A stretch of 64,000 nt of DNA, from assembly GCA_035524795.1 (NCBI GenBank), contig DATKOF010000007.1, positions 41,001-105,000 on the forward strand, in the 5' to 3' direction. The notes beneath the pieces were generated by a model, which was not told the origin of the DNA, ran no database searches, and saw only the letters and a program-made list of their open reading frames with translations. Each line of letters begins with the position of its first letter. The stretch's first letter is position 1. Source of the DNA: DATKOF01 sp035524795 (GTDB lineage Bacteria; Pseudomonadota; Gammaproteobacteria; Burkholderiales; SG8-41). Positions 54,086 through 61,377 of the stretch are shown one piece after another. The position numbers and the translations under genes were made by a program.

Positions 54086-55552
54086 TCATCGCTGTGTTCC
54101 GGAGGATTGCTGCTCCGCATTCCACCATCCCCCTCCCAACGCAACAAAGAGCGCGGTGGTGTCCTGAAACCGCTGCGCGCGTGCTTCGAGGTAGCCGATC
54201 ACGGCCTGCCGGTACTGGATATCCTGCACAAGCACCTGCGAATAATTGACGAGGCCGGCCTGATAATTCGCCTGAATCAATTGCAGTGCCTGCTCCGCGG
54301 TCTGAAATGCATTGGATCTGGCATCAAGAATCTGCGCATCGTGCTCCAGCGCGCGCAGAACATCGGCAACCTGGGCGAGCGCGCCAAGCACGGTTTGCCG
54401 ATAACCGGCAAGCGACTGTTGATAGCTTTCGATCGCAGCCCGCCGCTGGTACAGCAGTGTACCGCCGTGAAAGAGTGGCGCATCAAGATTGGGCCCGACG
54501 TTGAAGATGCTGTTTTTGCTCGTCAGCAGATCCTGGGGCGAATTGCTCTCCTGGCCAAACGAACCGCTCAACGTAAAGCTTGGGAACATCGCTGCCGTGG
54601 CAACGCCGATATCGGCACTTGCTTTATGAAGCTGCGCCTCGCTGACGAGAACGTCGGGACGCTGGCGCACCAGGTCCGAAGGCAGACTGACCGGCAACTC
54701 GGCGGGCAATGTCAACTCAAGGAGGCTGATTTCCGGCGGCGCCCACGCTGCCGGCGGACGTCCGACCAGCGTCGCCAGCAGATGCTCGGCCTGATCCTGT
54801 TCCTGTCGAAGTTGCGGGAGGCTCGCTTCCACCGTTGCGAGCTGGCTGCGCAGAGCCAGGACGTCAGAGTAAGGAACAGTGCCCGCCTGCGCCTGCGCCT
54901 CCGCCAGTTTGACCTGTTCCTTTTCAAGACCGATGATTTGTTCTGTCGCCTCGATCTCGGCGGCATAGGCGGCACGCGCAATCAGTGTATTTGTCGTGTT
55001 GCCCAGCAATGCGAGATAGGCGGCACGCATGGTGTTGCGCTGGACGTCCACTTCCGCCTGCAGTCCCTCGATTTCCCGTCGTTCGCCGCCGAAAACGTCC
55101 AGCGTGTAGCCGACGGTCGCCGCAAGGGTGTACAGGTTGAAAATGCTCCCCGCAGATACCTGGCCGAAACGCGCTGCAGAAAACTTCTGGCGCGCAGCGC
55201 TGCCGCCGACGTCGATCTGGGGAAAAAATATTCCCTGGCCCGCTCTCAGATTGTCCTGGCTCGCACGCAAGCTGGCCTGGGCGGCCTGCAGGCCGGGATT
55301 GTTGGCCAGGGATTCCTTTATCACGGCATCGATCGCCGGAGACTTGAAAAGTCGCCACCATTCCCCGCTCAGCCGGGCGCCCATTTCGAGCTGCTGGGCC
55401 GTGCCATCCGCCGCTTGGGTCGCCGCCGCCTCCGGTTCTCGCGTGTAATGCGCGACGTCAGGCGGCTCAGGGCGTACGAAGTCGGGCCCCGCAGCGCAAC
55501 CACTCAGCACGGCGCCCGCCAGCGCTGCCAGAATCCTGCCGTTATGAGGCAT
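54086..55552 (-). CDS. Outer-membrane efflux channel lipoprotein (NodT/TolC family)
   Basis: 488 residues. The signal peptide MPHNGRILAALAGAVLSGC ends in a lipobox, then AAGPDFVRPEPP, the usual NodT/OprM beginning. Two OEP repeats follow with long coiled-coil helices (LANNPGLQAAQASLRASQDNLRAGQG; YQAGLVNYSQVLVQDIQYRQAVIGYLEARAQR). It forms the outer-membrane exit of the tripartite exporter encoded just upstream. The ATG at 55552 is preferred; the longer frame runs through the end of the adaptor gene. Confidence 0.9.
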   Translation of the reverse strand: MPHNGRILAALAGAVLSGCAAGPDFVRPEPPDVAHYTREPEAAATQAADGTAQQLEMGARLSGEWWRLFKSPAIDAVIKESLANNPGLQAAQASLRASQDNLRAGQGIFFPQIDVGGSAARQKFSAARFGQVSAGSIFNLYTLAATVGYTLDVFGGERREIEGLQAEVDVQRNTMRAAYLALLGNTTNTLIARAAYAAEIEATEQIIGLEKEQVKLAEAQAQAGTVPYSDVLALRSQLATVEASLPQLRQEQDQAEHLLATLVGRPPAAWAPPEISLLELTLPAELPVSLPSDLVRQRPDVLVSEAQLHKASADIGVATAAMFPSFTLSGSFGQESNSPQDLLTSKNSIFNVGPNLDAPLFHGGTLLYQRRAAIESYQQSLAGYRQTVLGALAQVADVLRALEHDAQILDARSNAFQTAEQALQLIQANYQAGLVNYSQVLVQDIQYRQAVIGYLEARAQRFQDTTALFVALGGGWWNAEQQSSGTQR

Positions 55553-55608
55553 CGAACCTGTTCCGGAAAAGTTCCATCTTGGGTCGCACTCGGGAAGAGT
55601 CCCGGTGG

Positions 55609-56694
55609 TCAATTCTCCATGATGTAAACATCCACCAGTTGCCCGGGGTACATGTAAATGTCCTTCGGCTTGGGAAATCTGAATATCACCGGCAGCACTC
55701 TGACATCCACTCGTTCGGTTCTCTCGCTGGACAGTTCCACCTTGGGCGATACATAGGGTTGAACCCGCACGAATTCGAGCGGTATATGTATGTCCGTACC
55801 GCGAATGAACATCTGGGCCTTCATCTGCAGACCTTTCGGCAATCTTTGCAGGAGAATTTCGTCGATGTAGCACCTGACGCCCATGTAATTGTCGATGCCG
55901 CCCATGGTGATTACCGGATTCATGCCCTGCGTGTAGGTATCGTATACGCCCTGGGTGGACACGAAACTGCCGACCGCCGTATTGATTGAAAGAACGACTC
56001 CGCTGGTCGGCGCCTTGATCGTGTATTTCCCGAGCAACGTGCTGGAAGCGACGTAGGCTTTGGTCAAGGCTTCGTATTGTTTCTGCTGATTGCGTACGTC
56101 GTAAACCCAGCTGCCTGCCTTGGTCAGATCATATTGTCTTTGCGCCACGCCGACATTGGCCTTCGCTACCTTGACGGCATTCTCGGCGGTATCCAGTGCG
56201 TCCTTGCTTACCGATTTGGGATCGAGCTCGTACGATCGTCTTTGCTTGTCCCACTGATCCTGGGCAGTTCGGAGATTCGCCTCGGCAAGATCGAGCTGCG
56301 CCTTGGCGACTTCCAGATTCTCCTTGCGCGGCTGGGCTTTCAGCTCTTCCAGCAGCGCCAAGGCGGCCTCCGACTGCGATTTCTGCTGCTCAACCACGGC
56401 CCGCTGCATGGTGTCGTCCAGCATCACCAGCGGCGCGCCCTGTTCCACGGCTTGCCCTTCGTTGGCCAGAATTTTCACGACCGTACCCGCCACTTCCGGA
56501 TAAATATTGATGTTTTCGCCATTGGTCTGGTAGCTCTCCACGATGCCGTTGGCGTAGATCCCTTTGTCATAGGGATTCGGCGCGGGGCTGAATACCGGAG
56601 GTTGCGGCTTCGTCTGTATGCCGTGAATATAGGCGCTGGCCAGCGCCGCGATGATCCCCAGCGCAGTAAATATCATCAACAGCTTATTTCTCAT
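55609..56694 (-). CDS. HlyD/DevB-type periplasmic adaptor of ABC exporter
   Basis: 361 residues with one N-terminal membrane anchor (LLMIFTALGIIAALASAYIHG). A biotinyl-lipoyl half (INIYPEVAGTVVKILANEGQAVEQG) and its partner (YTIKAPTSGVVLSINTAVGSFV) flank a long coiled-coil hairpin (about residues 100-200). Beta-barrel and membrane-proximal domains follow. The last 11 bases of the ATPase gene overlap its start. It would link the inner-membrane transporter with the outer-membrane channel. Confidence 0.92.
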   Translation of the reverse strand: MRNKLLMIFTALGIIAALASAYIHGIQTKPQPPVFSPAPNPYDKGIYANGIVESYQTNGENINIYPEVAGTVVKILANEGQAVEQGAPLVMLDDTMQRAVVEQQKSQSEAALALLEELKAQPRKENLEVAKAQLDLAEANLRTAQDQWDKQRRSYELDPKSVSKDALDTAENAVKVAKANVGVAQRQYDLTKAGSWVYDVRNQQKQYEALTKAYVASSTLLGKYTIKAPTSGVVLSINTAVGSFVSTQGVYDTYTQGMNPVITMGGIDNYMGVRCYIDEILLQRLPKGLQMKAQMFIRGTDIHIPLEFVRVQPYVSPKVELSSERTERVDVRVLPVIFRFPKPKDIYMYPGQLVDVYIMEN

Positions 56695-57388
56695 CGACGC
56701 TTCCTCCAGAAACCCCCGTTATCCTCCCATCCTCCATCGTGATTATTCTGTCCGCATATTCGAAAATGCGGCTGTCGTGAGTAACGACCACGACGCAACG
56801 ACGATCATTCAACACGTGAGTCTTGACGAATTCCAGAATCTTCCTGCCGGTATCCCCATCGAGGGAAGCCGTCGGTTCGTCGAATATCAGCACATCAGCT
56901 CCGCTCACGATCGCCCTGGCGATCGCCACACGCTGCTGCTCGCCGCCGCTCAGCTTGACAGGCGGCAATTGCGCGCGATCCGCGAGTCCGACCACTTCCA
57001 GAAAATGCGCCGCCTGCTTGAGCGATTCGTCCCAGTCCTGTTTTCTCAGAATCAACGGGATGGCCACATTCTCGACCGTCGTCAGCCGGGGGAAAAGATG
57101 ATAATCCTGAAATACGAAACCGATCGTACTCAGACGGAAATCGGCGAGTTCATCGCTGCCCAGTTTCCAGATGTCCCTGCCTCGAACCGAAACCACACCC
57201 GCATTCGGGCGCAGAATGCCGGAGACCATGCTGAGCAGCGTCGTCTTGCCGCTGCCCGACGGGCCCTCTATAAACAGCATTTCCCCGAAGCGGGCCTCGA
57301 AACTGACCTCCCGGACGGCGACTGTTCTCGCCTCTCCTTCTCCGAACCATTTGACCAGTCCGCTGGCCCGCACCGCAACAGTATCCAT
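56684..57388 (-). CDS. ABC exporter ATPase (MacB/DevA type)
   Basis: 234 residues. Walker A GPSGSGKTT (42-50), a Q-loop (FVFQDYHLFPRLTTVENVAIPL), signature KLSGGEQQRVAIARAI and Walker B VLIFDEPTAS are intact. The sequence is closest in pattern to LolD/MacB/DevA. The start at 57388 (ATG) is one base from the permease stop; the open frame extends upstream but the extension overlaps the permease. It powers the permease at 57390-58556. Confidence 0.92.
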   Translation of the reverse strand: MDTVAVRASGLVKWFGEGEARTVAVREVSFEARFGEMLFIEGPSGSGKTTLLSMVSGILRPNAGVVSVRGRDIWKLGSDELADFRLSTIGFVFQDYHLFPRLTTVENVAIPLILRKQDWDESLKQAAHFLEVVGLADRAQLPPVKLSGGEQQRVAIARAIVSGADVLIFDEPTASLDGDTGRKILEFVKTHVLNDRRCVVVVTHDSRIFEYADRIITMEDGRITGVSGGSVDEK

Positions 57389-57389
57389 A

Positions 57390-58556
57390 TCAGCTTCTGA
57401 AAATATCGAATGGTTCGATTTTGAGAACACGTCTGACGCCGATATAGCATGATATGCCGGCGATGATCAGGACCATTATGAAAGACAGCCCCAGATTCCC
57501 GAATGTCATTTTGGCCGCGTAGCTTGGCAATCTCATTTGAGCGAGAGTTATGATCAGAGTGCAAAGCCCTACGCCGATCCCGTAACCGGCGAGCGCGGTA
57601 AAACCCGCCTGAAACAGGATCATCTGCACCAGCTGGGAGCTTTTGGCCCCGATGGCCTTCAGGGCGCCGAATCGCTCCAGATTTTCCAGAATGAACGTAT
57701 AGAACGTCTGCCCCGATATCGACAGCCCGACGATGAAGCTGATGACGGTCATCAACAGCACGTTGGTGCCGAGACCGGTTTGATATACATAGAAGCTGGT
57801 GATCTTCTGCATGAATTCGTCCCTGGTCAATGCCTCATAACCGAGCATCGCCACCTGCTGCTTTATGTAAGGAATCGCGGAGGACGTTTTCGGTTCCACG
57901 AGAATGAAGGAAATCGTGTATCGAGTCGAAGGAAGATAGGTTATTGCCCGGCGGTATGTGGTGTAGAGCGTCGGGATTCCGAACAATCCGCTGCTGGACA
58001 CTTTTGCGATGCCGACGATCACTCCGCGATGGTCATTGATCTCGAACTCGGTACCGATAGCGGGATTGCCGAGCTTCTGAAATTCGGTATCGTGGACGAC
58101 GATGAAAGCGTTCTCCGCGTAGATATTCTCGATCTTTCCCAGCTCGAGTTCGGGTCGCCCGAACAGACTGGTATCGTCGAGTCCTAGGACGGTCACGGCC
58201 TGATAAGAACCGTCATGCAGTTTGACAAGCGCGCCCCCTGAATACAGAGGAACGGCGTAATTGACGCCATTGACGCTTCTCACCGCATCCAGCACATAGT
58301 CGGGAACAGGAATGCTGCTGGAAACGTTGTTCACGGCCGGATCCAGCACCCAGACGGAAGCGCCGATGTTGGTGACGGTTGAAGATGCTTTCGCCAAAAT
58401 CCCGGAAAACATCGACATCATCATGTTTATCAGGAATACGGCGAAAGTTATCCCGACGATCAGCGCGACGAACTTTCCCCTGTCATTTACCAGGAGCTTG
58501 TAGGCTATTTTCAGAAGACCGGGCACGTCGGGATCTCTTTTTTCAGAAGCTGCCAA
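57390..58556 (-). CDS. ABC exporter permease (FtsX/DevC type)
   Basis: 388 residues. Four membrane helices: one near the N-terminus (FVALIVGITFAVFLINMMMSMF), a periplasmic domain of about 210 residues, then three C-terminal helices (LLMTVISFIVGLSISGQTFYTFILENL; LFQAGFTALAGYGIGVGLCTLIITLAQ; LGLSFIMVLIIAGISCYIG) ending in RRVLKIEPFDIFRS. This is the DevC-like FtsX pattern used with HlyD-type adaptors. First gene of a minus-strand operon permease-ATPase-adaptor-channel-DUF2127. An FNR-like box precedes it. Confidence 0.88.
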   Translation of the reverse strand: MAASEKRDPDVPGLLKIAYKLLVNDRGKFVALIVGITFAVFLINMMMSMFSGILAKASSTVTNIGASVWVLDPAVNNVSSSIPVPDYVLDAVRSVNGVNYAVPLYSGGALVKLHDGSYQAVTVLGLDDTSLFGRPELELGKIENIYAENAFIVVHDTEFQKLGNPAIGTEFEINDHRGVIVGIAKVSSSGLFGIPTLYTTYRRAITYLPSTRYTISFILVEPKTSSAIPYIKQQVAMLGYEALTRDEFMQKITSFYVYQTGLGTNVLLMTVISFIVGLSISGQTFYTFILENLERFGALKAIGAKSSQLVQMILFQAGFTALAGYGIGVGLCTLIITLAQMRLPSYAAKMTFGNLGLSFIMVLIIAGISCYIGVRRVLKIEPFDIFRS

Positions 58557-58942
58557 AAAAGCACAAACTGTGCAACGCCTTTTGCATTCTGAAATAAACC
58601 GGGATCGGAGCCTTGATTTATGTCAACCGCCGGGGGTGCGCCGTTCCGGAGAAATCGATCGGCGAAACCGGCAGATTACAGGCAATGACCCGATCGACAC
58701 CGATAGTGCAGTCAAGACGCTCTCTCTATCCGCTGGCAACAGAAAACTGCCTGAGATGCTCTGCCGGAGGGGCCACAGCGATCGACCCGACTTTCAATTG
58801 CAGGCCTCCACTTCCCGTAATGTTGTTACAATCTGCCCTGCGCCGGAATTTCTTTTCACTGCTTCCTTTCAAGGCTGAAAATATCTCTTTTGAATCAGCA
58901 TTAAAAGAACCCGTCAGATCATAGCATTTTGTCATTAAGATC
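58557..58942. other. Divergent intergenic region between the exporter operon and petA
   Basis: 386 bases without a gene. The left part holds the FNR-like promoter of the exporter operon (58586-58626). The right part just before petA is AT-rich and probably holds the petA promoter, but no convincing -35/-10 pair was found. Short frames here lack ribosome sites. Confidence 0.6.
58586..58626 (-). promoter_or_regulatory. FNR/ANR/DNR-like promoter of the exporter operon
   Basis: Box TTGAT-TTAT-GTCAA (58613-58626), 9 of 10 consensus bases, with a -10 candidate CAGAAT on the minus strand (58586-58591). The centre distance of 31 bases matches a class II FNR promoter; the leader to the permease start would be about 22 bases. 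Confidence 0.6.
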
Positions 58943-59464
58943 ATGGCCGCCATGCCGGATAGCGATGCGATAGATGACGCGGACCGCCGCGACTTTCTGG
59001 GCAAAGCGACTATGGCAGTCGGCGCGGCGGGCGTCGCTGCCGCGTGCTGGCCGTTCATCAACAGCATGAATCCGTCCGTGGACACGCTGGAGAAAGCGAC
59101 TGCGGAAGTCGATCTTTCCGGCATCGCCCCCGGTCAGTCACAAACGGTGTCGTGGGGCGGCAAACCGGTTTTCGTGTTCCATCGTACACCGGCCCAGATC
59201 GCCGCCATGAAAATTTCCGGAGGCGGCAAGGACCTGCAAGCGGACGTCGATCGCGTCAGGCAGCCGCAATGGCTGGTGGTGATCGGCGTCTGCACGCATA
59301 TGGGGTGCATCCCTCTGCGTGCCGAACGCGGATGGCTGTGCCCGTGCCACGGCAGCGTATACGACGACAGCGGCCGTATCCTGCACGGGCCCGCTCCCAG
59401 AAACCTGGCGGTGCCGCCGTACAGATTCGTCAGCGACGACAAGATCATCGTAGGGAAGGCGTAA
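58943..59464 (+). CDS. petA: Ubiquinol-cytochrome c reductase Rieske iron-sulfur subunit
   Basis: 173-residue subunit of the bc1 complex that carries electrons from ubiquinol to cytochrome c1. The Tat-type signal anchor is RRDFLGKATMAVGAAGVAAA. The Rieske cluster ligands are CTHMGC (Cys117, His119, Cys122) and CPCH (Cys133, Cys135, His136), followed by GSVYDDSGRILHGPAPRNL. Two in-frame ATGs (58943, 58952) are possible. First gene of petABC. Confidence 0.95.
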   Translation: MAAMPDSDAIDDADRRDFLGKATMAVGAAGVAAACWPFINSMNPSVDTLEKATAEVDLSGIAPGQSQTVSWGGKPVFVFHRTPAQIAAMKISGGGKDLQADVDRVRQPQWLVVIGVCTHMGCIPLRAERGWLCPCHGSVYDDSGRILHGPAPRNLAVPPYRFVSDDKIIVGKA

Positions 59465-59468
59465 CACC

Positions 59469-60713
59469 GTGGCAAGCCGCGTCCTTGACTGGATCGACCG
59501 GCGTTTCCCGCTGACCCGTTTCATCAGGCACGAACTCACCGAATACCCGACGCCGCGCAATCTGAGCTACTGGTGGAACTTCGGGTTTCTGGCGGGATTC
59601 GTGCTGGTACTGCAGATCGTTACCGGCGTATTCCTCGCCATGTTCTACAAGCCGGACGTCAATCTGGCGTTCGACTCGGTGCAGCACATCATGCGCGACG
59701 TCAATTACGGCTGGCTGCTGCGTTATATTCACTCGACGGGCGCCTCCGCCTTTTTCGTCGTGATCTATGTGCATATGACGCGCACGCTGTATTACGCCTC
59801 CTATCACAAACCGCGCGAACTGATGTGGTGGACAGGCCAGGTGCTGTTGCTGCTGATCATGGCGACGGCGTTCATGGGCTATCTGCTGCCGTGGGGACAG
59901 ATGTCCTACTGGGGCGCGCAGGTGATTACCAATCTGTTCGGAGTCACGCCCTTCATCGGCGACCAGGTGGTGCTGTGGCTGCGCGGAGATTTCTCGGTGG
60001 GAGACGCCACGCTGACCCGCTTCTTCGCGCTGCACTATCTGTTCCCGTTCCTGATCCTCGCGATGGTCGGCATCCATCTGATCGCGCTGCACACCGTGAA
60101 GAGCAGCAATCCGTCCGGCATCAGCCTTGCCGACAAGGACAACATCCCCTTCCATCCCTACTTCACCCTGAAGGATTTATTCGGGCTCGGCGTCTACCTG
60201 ATCGTATTCTGCGCCTTCGTGTTCTTCATGCCGGGCGTCTTCATCGAAACCGCCAACAACATTCCCGCGAACCCGCTGGTAACTCCCGCCCATATCGAAC
60301 CGGAATGGTACTTCCGACCGTTCTACGCCATTCTGCGGGCAATCCCGGATGTGCTGGGCGGAGTGCTGGCGATGGCGCTTTCCGTGATGATTTTCGCGGT
60401 GCTGCCTTTCGCCGACCGCTCGAACATTCCCGGGGGCGCCCGCCACCGCCCCGTTTACCGCGCGATGTTTTTCATATTCATCGCCGATGTGCTGGTGCTC
60501 GGTTATGTCGGCTCACAGGCGCCGACCGGCTTCATGATGCTGCTCGGGCAGGTCGCGACCTTCATTTACTTCGCCACGTTTTTCCTGCTGCCCTTCATCT
60601 CGAAATGGGAGGAGCGCTGGTTGCGCGCGCGCGGCCTGCCGCCGGAACTGATTGCGCTGTTTCCTCCACGTCCGCCGCGCGTGAAATTTCCACGCCCGGA
60701 AATTGCGCCATGA
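59469..60713 (+). CDS. petB: Cytochrome b subunit of the bc1 complex
   Basis: 414-residue inner-membrane subunit with eight helices and two b hemes. Heme ligands sit in HSTGASAFFVVIYVHMTRTLYY and LHYLFPFLILAMVGIHLIALH. The quinol-oxidation site motif PEWY is in HIEPEWYFRPFYAILR. The start is GTG at 59469 (ASRVLDWIDRRFP), four bases after petA. It overlaps petC by four bases (ATGA). Confidence 0.96.
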   Translation: MASRVLDWIDRRFPLTRFIRHELTEYPTPRNLSYWWNFGFLAGFVLVLQIVTGVFLAMFYKPDVNLAFDSVQHIMRDVNYGWLLRYIHSTGASAFFVVIYVHMTRTLYYASYHKPRELMWWTGQVLLLLIMATAFMGYLLPWGQMSYWGAQVITNLFGVTPFIGDQVVLWLRGDFSVGDATLTRFFALHYLFPFLILAMVGIHLIALHTVKSSNPSGISLADKDNIPFHPYFTLKDLFGLGVYLIVFCAFVFFMPGVFIETANNIPANPLVTPAHIEPEWYFRPFYAILRAIPDVLGGVLAMALSVMIFAVLPFADRSNIPGGARHRPVYRAMFFIFIADVLVLGYVGSQAPTGFMMLLGQVATFIYFATFFLLPFISKWEERWLRARGLPPELIALFPPRPPRVKFPRPEIAP

Positions 60714-61366
60714 AACGCTGGCTGGTGTTCGCCTTATGCCAGTTTGCATGCAGCGCGTGGGGCGACACGGAACCCGCGCTGAATGAAGTCAGGGTGGGCG
60801 TCGATTTGCCGACGCTGGAACGCGGCGCGGAAACGGTGATCACGGTCTGCGCCGGCTGCCACAGCCTGAAATACGTTCGATTCCGCGATCTGGTCAGACT
60901 GGGGATAGCCCAGGACAAGGTGGATGCATGGCGCGGCGGCAAACCGATGGGGGCCGCCATCACCGGCCAACTGCCGGCAGATGCCGCGCTGGCGTCGTTC
61001 GGCAAGATTCCCCCCGATCTCAGCCTGATGGCCAGGGCGCGCGAGGGCGAAGCCGATTACATATATTCGTACCTGCTCGGCTTTTACATCACCCCCGAAG
61101 GCACGCTCGGCAACCACTACTACCCGCCAACGAAGATGCCAGACATCCTTGCCGTCGCCGGGGTCACCGACCCGTCGCAACGCGCCCAGCTCGAGCAAAA
61201 GGCCCGCGCAGTGACTTCCTTTCTGGTATGGGCGGCCGACCCGCACGCGCGGGAACGCAGGGCTCTCGGCTATTACGTGATCGGCTACCTGCTGATTTTC
61301 ACCACCCTGCTGTATTTTCTGAAGCGTCGCACCTGGGCAAAGCTGGACAGGCCGGCGTCGGCCTGA
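60710..61366 (+). CDS. petC: Cytochrome c1 subunit of the bc1 complex
   Basis: 218-residue heme protein. The signal peptide MKRWLVFALCQFACSAWG precedes the heme-binding CAGCH (Cys47, Cys50, His51). The distal Met ligand lies in PTKMPDILAV. A C-terminal anchor helix (YYVIGYLLIFTTLLYFLKRR) is present. It is somewhat shorter than many c1 proteins of about 250 residues. The start ATG overlaps the petB stop. It converges on the second glgP with 11 bases between them. Confidence 0.94.
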   Translation: MKRWLVFALCQFACSAWGDTEPALNEVRVGVDLPTLERGAETVITVCAGCHSLKYVRFRDLVRLGIAQDKVDAWRGGKPMGAAITGQLPADAALASFGKIPPDLSLMARAREGEADYIYSYLLGFYITPEGTLGNHYYPPTKMPDILAVAGVTDPSQRAQLEQKARAVTSFLVWAADPHARERRALGYYVIGYLLIFTTLLYFLKRRTWAKLDRPASA

Positions 61367-61377
61367 GCGCACGCCGC

